DNA from: Arthrobacter sp. 260
Lineage (GTDB): Bacteria; Actinomycetota; Actinomycetes; Actinomycetales; Micrococcaceae
Length of the DNA: 64,000 nt
Direction: 5' to 3'
NCBI RefSeq assembly: GCF_013116745.1
Contig: NZ_JABFOE010000007.1
Span: forward strand, 146,049 to 210,048
Both the position numbers and the translations under genes were made by a program. Under the pieces are notes generated by a model. The model ran no database searches. It saw nothing but the letters and a program-made list of their open reading frames with translations, and had not been told where the DNA came from. Positions 51,474 through 60,803 of this stretch are shown here, in pieces (position 1 is the stretch's first letter; the number at the start of each line of letters is the position of its first letter).

Positions 51474-54041
51474 ATGGCACACCTGCTGTATCGCTTAGGC
51501 AAGTTTGCATCACGACAGCGCTGGTGGATCGTCTCCGCCTGGCTTGCCATCCTGCTGGCCGTCGGTGGTTCAGCTGCCGCGTTCTCGGGCACGCTGAGCA
51601 ACAACTTCACCATCCCGGGTACCGAGTCACAGCGTGTGCTCGACGAACTGCGCGACACCATGCCCGACGCCATCGGCGGCATGGGCACCATCGTGTTCGA
51701 GAACCCCGATGGGGCAATGACCGAAGAACAGCAGTCCTCAGTTGAGGAGGCGCTCGCCGACCTTGAGCAGGTTGAGGGAGTAGAAGCGGTCATCAATCCC
51801 TTCGACGTCTCCCGCCAGCTCGACGAGGGCAGGGCCGGAATCGACGAGGGGCGGGCGGAGCTTGAGCAGGGCACCGCGGAGCTGGAGGCAGGCGCAGAGC
51901 AGGCCGCCGCAGGTCAGGCCGATCTCGACGCCCAGCGCGAAGAGTTTGAAGCCAGCCGGGAGCTACTCCCGCCGGAACAGGCGACAGCCATCGAGGCGCA
52001 GCTTGATGAAGGCCAGGCGCAGCTCGATGCCTCACTGGCCGAGATCGAGGATGGTCGGAGCCAGCTGGAAGAAGGCCGTGCCGAGATTGACCTCGCTGAG
52101 CGCACCCTCGACGCGTCGTCGGGGATCCAGTTCGTGTCCGACGACGGCTCCGCAGCGGTTGCCAGCGTCCAGTTCGATTCCCCGGTAGACGCCGTCACCC
52201 TGGAAACCCGCGAAGCGGTCCAGGTAGCAGCAGACACCGCCACCGACGCCGGCGTGAACGTGTTCTACAGCAAGGAGATTGTCCAGGACATCTCCGAGAT
52301 CTTCGGTATCGCCGAAATTGTGGGGCTGCTGGTCGCCGTGATCGTGCTGATCGTCATGCTGGGCACGCTGGTTGCCGCCGGACTGCCGTTGCTGATGGCC
52401 ATCGTGGGCGTTGGGGTGGGTGTGGGAGTGACCTTTGCCCTGACCGGCGTCATCTCGATGAGCTCCATCACGCCGGTCCTGGCGTTGATGCTCGGTCTCG
52501 CCGTCGGCATCGACTACTCCCTGTTCATTGTGAACCGGCATCGGACCCAGTTGCTGCGGGGAATGGACGTACAGGAATCGATCGGCAGGGCCACCGGAAC
52601 TGCCGGCAACGCTGTCCTGTTTGCAGGCATTACCGTGATCATTGCCCTCGCTGCGCTGGCCGTCCCCGGACTGCCGTTCCTCACCCTGCTGGGCATGTCC
52701 GCCGCCGGCACCGTTGCCGTCGCGGTCCTCGTGGCGCTCACCCTGACCCCGGCGTTGCTGGGATTCATGGGCCGCAAGGTCATCTCCCGTCGCCGGTGGG
52801 CCAAGGCGGAGGCCGAATCCGATCTCGAAGCCTCCCACGAACAGGTGCAGGCGGAAGAGGACCGCAAGGCAGCCAGCGGTCGTGGCTGGGGTGGGTTCGC
52901 CACCCGGAAGCCGATCCTCACCCTGATCGCGGGCGTTGCCGCCCTGGCCGTCATCGCGCTGCCAGCCCTCGACCTGAGGGTCGGCCTGCCCGACGGCGGT
53001 TCGGAACCGGTCGACTCCACGGCCTTCCAGGCCTATGAACTGGCTGGCGAGTACTTCGGCGAGGGAACCAACGGTCCGCTGCTGGTGGTGGCTAATCTTC
53101 CGGCCACCGATACTGACGCGGAACTGAGCGAGCTGCAGCTCGAGGTGGCCGACCGGTTGGCGACCGTCGACAACACCGCCGCCGCAGTACCGGCTGGCGT
53201 GAGCGACGACGGACGCACGGGCATCTTCCAGGTGATTCCTACCGAGGGACCCGCCAGCGAGAGCACCGAAGAGCTGGTCCGCGAACTGCGCGATTCGGCG
53301 CCGGCCATCGAGTCGGACACCGGAGTGCTGATCTCCGTGACCGGTCAGACTGCAGCCAACATCGACGTTTCCGAGAAACTCATGGAGGCAATGCCCCTAT
53401 ACCTGGGGATCGTCGTCGGCCTCTCCCTGGTGCTGTTGCTCCTGGTGTTCCGGTCGATCCTGGTGCCGCTGATCGCCACCGCCGGCTTCCTGCTGTCCCT
53501 GCTGGCCAGCTTCGGGGCAACGGTCGCCATCTACCAGTGGGGCTGGTTCGGTGACATCTTCGGGGTAACCAACCCGGGGCCGATCCTGAGCTTCCTGCCG
53601 ATCATCCTGATCGGTGTCCTGTTTGGGCTGGCGATGGACTACCAGATGTTCCTGGTGTCGGGGATGCGTGAAGCATGGGTCCACGGCGGCAGTGCGAAGA
53701 GCGCCGTCCGCGTGGGCTTCAGCCATGGCGCACGGGTGGTGACCGCTGCGGCGATCATCATGGTGGCGGTCTTCGCCGGGTTCGTGTTCTCCCACCTGAC
53801 CATGGTCCGGCCCATCGGGTTCGGCCTGGCCTTCGGGGTGCTGGTGGATGCGTTCGTGGTCAGGATGACCCTCGTGCCCGCCGCGATGTACCTACTGGGC
53901 CGCCACGCCTGGTGGCTGCCGAAATGGCTGGATCGCATCCTGCCCGACGTCGACGTCGAGGGCGCGCGTCTGACGCGCACCGAACCCGTTGCTGTCGGTG
54001 CAGATCTAAACGACGCCGACCGGGTTGGCATCAAGAATTAG
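51474..54041 (+). CDS. MMPL-family RND exporter
   Basis: 855 aa with about 12 TM segments in two halves. GLAVGIDYSLFIVNRHR and FGLAMDYQMFLVSGMRE carry the MMPL proton-relay motifs (GxDY/MDYxxF). The first outer domain contains a repetitive helical stretch, for example DEGRAGIDEGRAELEQGT and LDEGQAQLDASLAEI at about residues 115-210, likely a coiled coil. Exports lipids or drugs; substrate unknown. ATG has GAGG at eight bases and follows the TetR gene by 81 bases. Confidence 0.9.
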   Translation: MAHLLYRLGKFASRQRWWIVSAWLAILLAVGGSAAAFSGTLSNNFTIPGTESQRVLDELRDTMPDAIGGMGTIVFENPDGAMTEEQQSSVEEALADLEQVEGVEAVINPFDVSRQLDEGRAGIDEGRAELEQGTAELEAGAEQAAAGQADLDAQREEFEASRELLPPEQATAIEAQLDEGQAQLDASLAEIEDGRSQLEEGRAEIDLAERTLDASSGIQFVSDDGSAAVASVQFDSPVDAVTLETREAVQVAADTATDAGVNVFYSKEIVQDISEIFGIAEIVGLLVAVIVLIVMLGTLVAAGLPLLMAIVGVGVGVGVTFALTGVISMSSITPVLALMLGLAVGIDYSLFIVNRHRTQLLRGMDVQESIGRATGTAGNAVLFAGITVIIALAALAVPGLPFLTLLGMSAAGTVAVAVLVALTLTPALLGFMGRKVISRRRWAKAEAESDLEASHEQVQAEEDRKAASGRGWGGFATRKPILTLIAGVAALAVIALPALDLRVGLPDGGSEPVDSTAFQAYELAGEYFGEGTNGPLLVVANLPATDTDAELSELQLEVADRLATVDNTAAAVPAGVSDDGRTGIFQVIPTEGPASESTEELVRELRDSAPAIESDTGVLISVTGQTAANIDVSEKLMEAMPLYLGIVVGLSLVLLLLVFRSILVPLIATAGFLLSLLASFGATVAIYQWGWFGDIFGVTNPGPILSFLPIILIGVLFGLAMDYQMFLVSGMREAWVHGGSAKSAVRVGFSHGARVVTAAAIIMVAVFAGFVFSHLTMVRPIGFGLAFGVLVDAFVVRMTLVPAAMYLLGRHAWWLPKWLDRILPDVDVEGARLTRTEPVAVGADLNDADRVGIKN

Positions 54042-54105
54042 GCAGAACGTTACTCAAATGTTGTAGGTGTTGGCCCGATCGATCAGCCAACGTACTATGC
54101 AAAGT

Positions 54106-54711
54106 ATGGCGCGACCACCGAACCCGGAACGCAAGACTGAACTGCTGGACCAGATCCTCGACTACCTGCTGGACAAGACTTTCGCAGGGCTGAGTTTCCG
54201 GACACTGGCCGACGGCCTTGGCATCAGCAGCTACGTGCTGGTTTACCATTTCGGCAATCGTGAGGAACTGGTCAACCAGATCGTCACCCATATCGAGCAA
54301 CGTGACGCCACAGTGAAGCTGCCCAGCCCAGAAGACCTCAGCCGTGAGGACTTCCGGGAGTGGTCGCTGGCCTCCTGGCGGTGGACGCAGATTGAACGGA
54401 ACAGGCAGCTACAGCGGCTGGAGTTCGAGGCGTCCCTCCATGACGCGGTCAGCGATTCTCCCCGGGAGAGCGCTGTCGCGAAGTTCGAGTACTGGCATGG
54501 GTTTATCAGGGATTGGCTGGTGTGCCAGGGCGTTCCTGGGGACATGGCTGACACGGCCGCGCGGATGCACATCTCGGGCGTGTACGGCCTGCAGTATGAC
54601 TTCGTCGTCAACCGTGACCGGCAGGCAGTCGAAGCGGCCCTGCTCATGATGCTTGACCACTTCTTTGACGTGATTGACCAGGCGAACGGGGCCGAGCAGC
54701 AGCGGGCCTGA
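54106..54711 (+). CDS. TetR-like regulator
   Basis: 201 aa, with TetR-type N-terminal HTH (FAGLSFRTLADGLGISSYVLVYHFG, longer than shown in parts) and a C-terminal dimerisation domain. It follows the MMPL gene by 64 bases. ATG 54106 has no obvious Shine-Dalgarno; ATG 54097 and TTG 54067 are upstream in frame. A second regulator on the exporter locus or a separate repressor; the target is not clear. Confidence 0.8.
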   Translation: MARPPNPERKTELLDQILDYLLDKTFAGLSFRTLADGLGISSYVLVYHFGNREELVNQIVTHIEQRDATVKLPSPEDLSREDFREWSLASWRWTQIERNRQLQRLEFEASLHDAVSDSPRESAVAKFEYWHGFIRDWLVCQGVPGDMADTAARMHISGVYGLQYDFVVNRDRQAVEAALLMMLDHFFDVIDQANGAEQQRA

Positions 54712-54754
54712 TGCGATCCAGAGCGCACCTGCTCCAGGCACGGTAAGCCAGGAC

Positions 54755-54794
54755 AACAAGAAAGGCGGGCCCCTGGGGACCCGCCTTTCTTGTT
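54755..54794. terminator. bidirectional terminator between TetR and catalase
   Basis: A perfect 15-bp stem: AACAAGAAAGGCGGG (54755-54769) with its complement at 54780-54794, around a ten-base loop. The U-rich end CTTTCTTGTT (+) and the mirror on the minus strand serve both convergent genes. Confidence 0.85.
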
Positions 54795-54829
54795 GCCCAC
54801 TCGGGGCTGACAGCCGGTTAGGCCAACGG

Positions 54830-56323
54830 TTAGACCTTGTTGGCGGCTTCGGCCTGGGTGTTTCCACCGGAGGCGTCAGCGCCGAGTGCCGCACGGAGCT
54901 TGGCACCGAGTTCGACGTCGACGTTGGTCCAGTACTGGATGGCCCGTTCCCGGATGGCGTCGATGGTCACGCCGCCGACGGCACCGGTGATGGTGTCGAG
55001 GAAGCGTGCCCGCTCGGCGTCGGAGAAGACCTCGCGGTACAGGGTGCCTGCCTGGCCGAAGTCGTCGTCCTCTGCGTGGAGGGAGTGTGCGGCGCGCACC
55101 AGGTCGCCGTCGTTCTCCCAGCCGCCGTGAGGGCCGTACTGTGCCGGATCAGCGGCTGGGCCGCCAACCGAGTTCGGAGCGTAGACCGGAGTGGACGGCG
55201 AGTTGAAGTCGTACCGTGCCACTCCGTCCTTTGAGTAGTTGCGGACCTCGTTCTTCGGCGCGTTGACTGGCAGCTGTGCGTGGTTGGTGCCCACGCGGTA
55301 GCGGTGTGCGTCGGCATAGGAGAAGATCCGTGCCTGCAGCATCCGGTCAGGGCTGGCCGCGATGCCGGGGACGAAGTTCGACGGCGCGAAGGCGGCCTGC
55401 TCGATCTGCGCGAAGTAGTTCTCCGGGTTGCGGTTCAGGGTCAGCTTGCCGACGGGGATCAGCGGGTAATCGCCCTGAGGCCAGACCTTGGTGAGGTCAA
55501 ACGGGTTGAACCGGTAGTCCTTGGCGTCGTCGTACGGCATGATCTGGACCTTGAGGTCCCAGCTCGGGAAGTTGCCGGCGGCGATGTTTTCGGACAGGTC
55601 GCGCAGGTGGTGATCGGCGTCCGACCCGGCAAGTGCCTCGGCCTGGTCTCCGGTCAGTACCTCGTGGCCCTGGTTGGACTTGAAGTGGTACTTGACCCAG
55701 GACTTCACGCCAGCTTCGTTGATCCACATGAAGGTGTGTGACCCGTAACCGTTCATGGTGCGCCATGAGTTGGGCAGCCCGCGGTCACCCATCAGCCAGG
55801 TCACCTGGTGTGCTGACTCAGGGCTGAGGGTCCAGAAGTCCCACTGCATGTCGGCGTCGCGCAGGTTGGTTCCTGGCAGGCGCTTCTGTGAGTGGATGAA
55901 GTCGGGGAACTTGATGCCGTCGCGGATGAAGAAGACGGGGGTGTTGTTGCCGACCAGGTCGTAGTTGCCCTCGTCGGTGTAGAACTTCAGGGCGAAGCCG
56001 CGGGGGTCGCGCCAGGTGTCGGGTGAACCCTGCTCCCCGGCAACTGAGGAGAAACGCAGGAGCGTCTCGGTGACTGCGCCTGGCTGGAACAGCGATGCCT
56101 TGGTGTATTCGCTGACGTCCGAGGTGACCTCGAAGGTACCAAACGCGCCGCCGCCCTTGGCGTGGACTACGCGCTCGGGGACACGCTCGCGGTTGAACTG
56201 CGCAAGCTTCTCGATCAGGTAGTGATCGGTCAGAGGGATAGCGCCGTCGCGGCCCAGGCTGGACGAGTTGGCGTCATCAATGACTGGTGCTCCGGATTGG
56301 GTAGTGCTGAAGTTCGAAGACAT
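54830..56323 (-). CDS. katA: heme catalase
   Basis: Small-subunit monofunctional catalase, 497 aa, converting H2O2 to water and oxygen. Active His54 ([13 protein letters not shown]), [17 protein letters not shown], and the heme-Tyr segment [17 protein letters not shown] 56323 has AAAGGAG four bases upstream; the frame runs further upstream only as antisense to the Fur gene. It lies 50 bases after the Fur-type gene, an arrangement typical of a peroxide-controlled catalase. Confidence 0.95.
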   Translation of the reverse strand: MSSNFSTTQSGAPVIDDANSSSLGRDGAIPLTDHYLIEKLAQFNRERVPERVVHAKGGGAFGTFEVTSDVSEYTKASLFQPGAVTETLLRFSSVAGEQGSPDTWRDPRGFALKFYTDEGNYDLVGNNTPVFFIRDGIKFPDFIHSQKRLPGTNLRDADMQWDFWTLSPESAHQVTWLMGDRGLPNSWRTMNGYGSHTFMWINEAGVKSWVKYHFKSNQGHEVLTGDQAEALAGSDADHHLRDLSENIAAGNFPSWDLKVQIMPYDDAKDYRFNPFDLTKVWPQGDYPLIPVGKLTLNRNPENYFAQIEQAAFAPSNFVPGIAASPDRMLQARIFSYADAHRYRVGTNHAQLPVNAPKNEVRNYSKDGVARYDFNSPSTPVYAPNSVGGPAADPAQYGPHGGWENDGDLVRAAHSLHAEDDDFGQAGTLYREVFSDAERARFLDTITGAVGGVTIDAIRERAIQYWTNVDVELGAKLRAALGADASGGNTQAEAANKV

Positions 56324-56373
56324 CTGGCTCCTTTTGTTGCAGTGGTTGGAAATAGGGGTGGTTTGAGGGGAAC

Positions 56374-56823
56374 TTAGCGGCAGTCGGCGCACAGGCCCTG
56401 GTAGACGACATCCGCAATCTGGATGGTCATCGGGCTGGTGCCGGCGGGCCACTGTGGGGTGAGGCAGGGTGCGTGGCCGACGGCGCAATCGACGTCCTCG
56501 ATACGACCGCAGCCGGTGCACACCGCGTGATGGTGGTTGTCATCGACGCGGGTCTCATACCGGGCAGGGGAATGGGGTGTTTCGATCCGGCGCAGCAACC
56601 CCAGGGCGGTGAGATCGGCCAGCACCACGTACACGGACTGCACGGTGATCTCCGGCAGGTCAACGCGAACGCTGGCGGCGATATCCTCGGTGGTGGCGTG
56701 GGGGGAAAGCTCGACCGCCGCCAGAACCGCGAGGCGTTGACGCGTCACCCGACGGCCGTGGGCACGCAGGGCTGTAGCCCATTGCGCAACGGCTGCGCTC
56801 GGTGGTGTCGCGATCTCGGTCAT
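56374..56823 (-). CDS. Fur/PerR-family regulator upstream of catalase
   Basis: 149 aa. N-terminal winged helix ([24 protein letters not shown]), metal-binding HHHAVC, and two Cys pairs C-x2-C (CTGC and CADC) for structural zinc. The NHHHAVC motif is PerR/FurA-like. ATG 56823 preferred over TTG 56835. Its position directly before catalase makes peroxide or iron control of that gene likely. Confidence 0.9.
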   Translation of the reverse strand: MTEIATPPSAAVAQWATALRAHGRRVTRQRLAVLAAVELSPHATTEDIAASVRVDLPEITVQSVYVVLADLTALGLLRRIETPHSPARYETRVDDNHHHAVCTGCGRIEDVDCAVGHAPCLTPQWPAGTSPMTIQIADVVYQGLCADCR

Positions 56824-56841
56824 AACCACAGTCAACCATCT

Positions 56842-56860
56842 ATTCTGACAAACTCATAAT
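56842..56860. promoter_or_regulatory. candidate Fur/PerR operator
   Basis: ATTCTGACAAACTCATAAT (56842-56860) is an imperfect inverted repeat (ATT-x-TGA...TCA-x-AAT), 18 bases before the Fur-type gene start and in the AT-rich promoter. Length and symmetry fit a Fur-family box. Confidence 0.5.
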
Positions 56861-56914
56861 AGGCGCGCCGGTGGCGGTCGGGCGGGTCCGGGTTGGGTAC
56901 CGTTGAGGAAATCG

Positions 56915-57688
56915 ATGAAAGAGGTTGCAGTGGGCCGGACCATCTGGGAACACTCCCAAACCGTTGTGGTGGGTGAGGTGTCCTGTGCGGTGCGGACCGT
57001 TGGGACCGGCAGCCGCGAAGTGATCCTGATTCATGGGATAGGGGTGTCCGCCCGGTACTTCGAGCCCCTGGCTGCCTATCTGGCCCAGACCTGCACGGTG
57101 CGCGCCATTGAACTCCCGGGGTTCGCCGCGCTGCCGGAGCCGCGTCGCCGACTCACGGTCGAGGAATTCGGGGCTGTTGCTGCCGAGGCGATGCGGGTGC
57201 TGGGGGTGCGGGACGCCGTCGTCGTCGGGCACTCGATGGGTTCCCAGGTCGCTGCCGAGGCGGTGCGCGCCGCTCCCGACCTCGTGGCGAGCCTGGTTCT
57301 GCTGGCCCCGACGATCAATGACCGGGAACGGACGGTCGCGAAACAGATGATGCGGCTGGCACAGGACACGCTCCGCGAGTCCCCGGCGGCCAACTACATT
57401 GTTCTTTCCGACTATTTCCGCGCTGGCATGAGGTGGTACCTCAAAACCCTTCCGTCGATGCTTCAGCACCGGCTTGAGGAGGCTCTGCCCTCGATCGCTT
57501 GCCCGGTCACGCTGGTGCGCGGCAGCCGTGACCCCATCGTTCCGGCCGACTGGATGCACCGCCTCGCCGATGCCGGGACTGACGTGTCTACCGGTGAGAT
57601 CCCCGGTGAGCCTCATGTGATGATGTATCGCTCGCCCGAGGCCACCGCCCGGTTCTGTATTGGTGAACCCTCACATGCTGCTCGCTAG
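56915..57688 (+). CDS. alpha/beta hydrolase
   Basis: 257 aa with HGIGVSARYF (oxyanion region), GHSMGSQ (nucleophile Ser in VVGHSMGSQVAAEA), RDPIVP and a catalytic His in GEPHVMM. Single-domain soluble hydrolase; substrate unknown. ATG 56915 with GAGG at six bases is chosen over TTG 56903. It overlaps the next alpha/beta hydrolase by 14 bases, so the two are cotranscribed. Confidence 0.85.
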   Translation: MKEVAVGRTIWEHSQTVVVGEVSCAVRTVGTGSREVILIHGIGVSARYFEPLAAYLAQTCTVRAIELPGFAALPEPRRRLTVEEFGAVAAEAMRVLGVRDAVVVGHSMGSQVAAEAVRAAPDLVASLVLLAPTINDRERTVAKQMMRLAQDTLRESPAANYIVLSDYFRAGMRWYLKTLPSMLQHRLEEALPSIACPVTLVRGSRDPIVPADWMHRLADAGTDVSTGEIPGEPHVMMYRSPEATARFCIGEPSHAAR

Positions 57689-58382
57689 GCGCGGATGGTC
57701 CTGGATTCTGGACTACGTCTACGTGGGGTACTGGCAGGTGCATGGTTTCCTGTTCCGTGAGGATCCCGCCCAGTACCTGACGCCAAAGCTTGGATCGGCG
57801 GAGCAGCCGGGTCCGCCGGTGCTGCTCATCCCGGGAATCTACGAGACCTGGCAATTTATGCGGCCGGTCGCTGAACATCTGTCAGCCGCGGGCCACCCGG
57901 TGCATGTGGTTCAGCAGCTCGGCTACAACCGGGGCACCGTCCAATCCATGGCGGCACTCGTGACCGAGTACCTTGCCCGGCACGATCTCACCGACGTCGT
58001 CCTGGTAGCCCATAGCAAAGGTGGTTTGATCGGCAAATACGTCATGACCCAACCTGACGGTGGTGACCGGGTACGCCAACTGATTGCCGTGAATACGCCG
58101 TTCTCCGGGTCGATCTACGCCAACTTCTTTGTACTGCCGAGCATTAGGGCCTTCTCACCCCGCAACAAGTTCCTCCGCACCCAGCTCGCCAACATCGGAT
58201 CCAACGCACGGATCACCTCCGTCTACAGCCGGTTCGACCCGCATATCCCCGAGGGGAGCCAGCTTCCCGGTGCCGAGAACATTGAGCTGGAGACGATGGG
58301 TCATTTCCGGATCATCGGGGACCGGCGGCTGCTCGAAGTCGTGGATCGGGCGATCGCCGACTACGGGTCACGCACCGCCTGA
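57675..58382 (+). CDS. alpha/beta hydrolase (esterase/lipase-like)
   Basis: 235 aa. IPGIYETW (oxyanion loop), nucleophile in AHSKGGLIGKYV, aspartate in the SRFDPHIPEG area and His in LETMGHFRIIGD. It looks like the triacylglycerol-lipase/esterase group with a GHSKGG-type elbow (here A for G). ATG 57675 with GGTGA upstream chosen; GTG 57663 and TTG 57660 are in frame upstream. Confidence 0.82.
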   Translation: MLLARRGWSWILDYVYVGYWQVHGFLFREDPAQYLTPKLGSAEQPGPPVLLIPGIYETWQFMRPVAEHLSAAGHPVHVVQQLGYNRGTVQSMAALVTEYLARHDLTDVVLVAHSKGGLIGKYVMTQPDGGDRVRQLIAVNTPFSGSIYANFFVLPSIRAFSPRNKFLRTQLANIGSNARITSVYSRFDPHIPEGSQLPGAENIELETMGHFRIIGDRRLLEVVDRAIADYGSRTA

Positions 58383-58459
58383 GCGCGAGTTTCACGCAGG
58401 GCCGCGCGCCTGGGACCGGTGGTTGCTGGAGGAAACCACTTCGCCGCTACACTTCATGA

Positions 58460-59740
58460 GTGCCCAAACTTCTAGCCGATATCACGCCGCTCAAAGAGAG
58501 CCCCGCATTCCGCCGGTTGTTCTTCGGGATGGCGCTGTCGGCGGTCGGCACCCAGCTGACCCTGGTGGCGGTAAGCCTGCAGGTCTACAGTCTGACCGAG
58601 TCGAGCCTGAGCGTGGGGCTCCTCGGGTTGTTCGCGCTGGTGCCACTCGTGGTCGCGGGACTCTACGGCGGGGCGATCGCTGACGCCCACGACAGGCGCA
58701 AGGTAGCCCTGGTCTCCGGGTTTTTCCTGTGGGGCAGTACCATCGCGATCGCCGCGCAGGCCTGGGCCGGGATCGAGAATGTCTGGCTGCTGTATGCGCT
58801 GGTGGCAGTCCACTCCGGTGCCGCGGGCATCAACCAGCCCACCCGGACGGCCATCATTCCCCGGCTGGTCCGCCCCGAGCTGCTCCCCGCAGCGAACGCG
58901 CTGAGCATGATCACCTTTGGTCTGGCCATGACCGTCGGCCCGCTGTTCGCCGGTCTGCTCGTGGCCCAGGTGGGCTACGGCTGGACCTACACCGTTGACG
59001 TTGTCACTTTCACGGCGGCCCTGTGGGCCTTGTTCAAGCTGCCGCCGCTACCGCCCGAGGGTGAGGTGCGGCGGGCGGGACTGGCCACGGTGCTGGAGGG
59101 CTTCAGGTACCTGGGCACCCGGCCCAACATCCGGATGACGTTCCTGATTGACCTTGCGGCAATGGTGATGGCGCAGCCGCGCGCGTTGCTGCCGGCCATC
59201 GGTGCGGTGCTGATAGGCGGCGGGGAACTGACGGTAGGGATCCTGCTGGCGTCGGTCGCCGTCGGGGCGGTGCTTGCAGGACTCTTCTCGGGTCCGCTGG
59301 GGCACATCCATCGGCAGGGTTTGGCAGTGATGTGGGCTGTGATCGGGTGGGGTGCCTCGATCAGCGCTTTTGGGCTGGTGGTGGTGATGGCCGGGTCCTC
59401 GGAGGCTGCCGCTTCCGACGAGCTTTCCCCCTGGATCATTCCGGCGGCGATCTGCCTCGTGTTCGCCGGGATCTCCGACTCGGTCAGCGGGGTGTTCCGC
59501 AGTACGATTCTGCAGTCCGCCACCCCTGACGCAATGCGCGGCCGCCTGCAGGGCGTGTTCATTGTGGTGGTGGCTGGCGGTCCGCGACTGGGTGACATGG
59601 TGGCTGGCGGAAATGCTGAGTGGCTGGGGGAGGGCTGGACAGCGGTGTTCGGCGGCCTCCTGTGCATTCTGTTGGTGATCATTCTGATGAAGCGCCAGCC
59701 ACGGTTCGCGCAGTACGATTCACGTAACCCCGAGCCGTAG
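58460..59740 (+). CDS. MFS transporter
   Basis: 426 aa with about 11-12 TM segments. Motif A-like GGAIADAHDRRKVALVSG after TM2; GAAGINQPTRTAIIPRLV and SVSGVFRSTILQSATPDAMRGRLQGV are typical of the enterobactin-exporter-like (EntS) MFS group. Substrate unknown. GTG 58460. Stands alone between an esterase pair and htpX. Confidence 0.86.
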   Translation: MPKLLADITPLKESPAFRRLFFGMALSAVGTQLTLVAVSLQVYSLTESSLSVGLLGLFALVPLVVAGLYGGAIADAHDRRKVALVSGFFLWGSTIAIAAQAWAGIENVWLLYALVAVHSGAAGINQPTRTAIIPRLVRPELLPAANALSMITFGLAMTVGPLFAGLLVAQVGYGWTYTVDVVTFTAALWALFKLPPLPPEGEVRRAGLATVLEGFRYLGTRPNIRMTFLIDLAAMVMAQPRALLPAIGAVLIGGGELTVGILLASVAVGAVLAGLFSGPLGHIHRQGLAVMWAVIGWGASISAFGLVVVMAGSSEAAASDELSPWIIPAAICLVFAGISDSVSGVFRSTILQSATPDAMRGRLQGVFIVVVAGGPRLGDMVAGGNAEWLGEGWTAVFGGLLCILLVIILMKRQPRFAQYDSRNPEP

Positions 59741-59832
59741 TCGGGGGTAATTAGCGCAGTAGTTGGAACAGCTGTGCAATGTGATGCGTTGTACTCGGTG
59801 ATTGACCGTTACCCAAGGAGTTGTCAGTTTCA

Positions 59833-60711
59833 GTGCACAATCATTTCAACGGACCCAAGACAGTGATGTTGTTTGGTGCCCTCATGGGCATCTTCCTGGT
59901 CTTCGGTGCGGTTATTGCCGGGGCCACGGGCAGCTCGGCCTTCATCTGGATCTTTGCCCTGATCGGCGTCGGATCTGTCGCCTACAGCTACTGGAACAGC
60001 GACAAGCTGGCGATCCGTGCGATGCAGGCTGTCCCGGTGACCGAGCAGCAGGCGCCGGCCATGTACCGGATCGTGCGGGAACTCAGCACCAAAGCCAACA
60101 AGCCGATGCCGCGCCTGTATGTGTCGCCCACGATGGCGCCGAACGCCTTTGCGACCGGCCGCAACCCAGAGAATTCAGCAGTGTGTTGCACCCAGGGCAT
60201 CCTGTCCCTGCTGAATGAGCGGGAGCTGCGCGGGGTGCTTGGACACGAGCTGATGCACGTCTACAACCGCGACATTCTCCTCAGCTCGATGGCGGCTGCG
60301 GTGGCTGGCGTGATCACCTCGGTAGCGCAGATGTTCGCGTTCACCGGGATGATGGGCGGCAACCGCAACTCGGGCGGCAACCCGATTGCGGCGATTCTGC
60401 TGGCCATCCTCGCGCCCTTCGCTGCGGTGCTGGTGCGTTCAGCGATCGGCCGGACCCGTGAGTACGACGCCGACGAGGATGGTGCCAAGCTGACCGGTGA
60501 CCCCCTCGCACTGGCGTCGGCGCTGCGCAAGCTTGAGCGGGGAACCCAGCAGGCTCCGTTGCCTCAGAGTCAGCAGCTCGTCAACACGTCACACCTGATG
60601 ATCGCCAACCCGTTCAAGGGCGGCGGCGTGCAGAAGATGTTTGCGAGCCACCCCCCGATGGGTGACCGGATCCAGCGGCTGGAGCGGATGGCTGGCCAGC
60701 CCCTCCGCTAG
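59833..60711 (+). CDS. htpX: zinc metalloprotease HtpX
   Basis: M48 membrane protease, 292 aa. Two N-terminal TM segments, zinc motif HELMHVYNRD with the third ligand in EYDADEDGAKL, and two further hydrophobic spans. It degrades misfolded membrane proteins. The start is uncertain: AAGGAG (59815-59820) abuts TTG 59821 and stands 12 bases before GTG 59833; GTG is chosen because the homologous HNHFNGPKT follows. Confidence 0.9.
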   Translation: MHNHFNGPKTVMLFGALMGIFLVFGAVIAGATGSSAFIWIFALIGVGSVAYSYWNSDKLAIRAMQAVPVTEQQAPAMYRIVRELSTKANKPMPRLYVSPTMAPNAFATGRNPENSAVCCTQGILSLLNERELRGVLGHELMHVYNRDILLSSMAAAVAGVITSVAQMFAFTGMMGGNRNSGGNPIAAILLAILAPFAAVLVRSAIGRTREYDADEDGAKLTGDPLALASALRKLERGTQQAPLPQSQQLVNTSHLMIANPFKGGGVQKMFASHPPMGDRIQRLERMAGQPLR

Positions 60712-60732
60712 AGAGTCCCCTCACTGACCCAA

Positions 60733-60779
60733 ACGACGACGGCGGCGCCTCCCTTGCTGGGAGGCGCCGCCGTCGTCGT
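60733..60779. terminator. bidirectional terminator between htpX and putP
   Basis: A perfect 21-bp stem (60733-60753 with 60759-60779) with a five-base loop, GC-rich, between convergent genes. Confidence 0.85.
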
Positions 60780-60803
60780 GCGTAGAACTGTTGTTCTGGG
60801 TGC

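Noticed and set aside
56324..56521. Upstream extension of the catalase frame
   Set aside because: It runs antisense-like through the Fur gene region; ATG 56323 has a strong ribosome site and matches catalase N termini.
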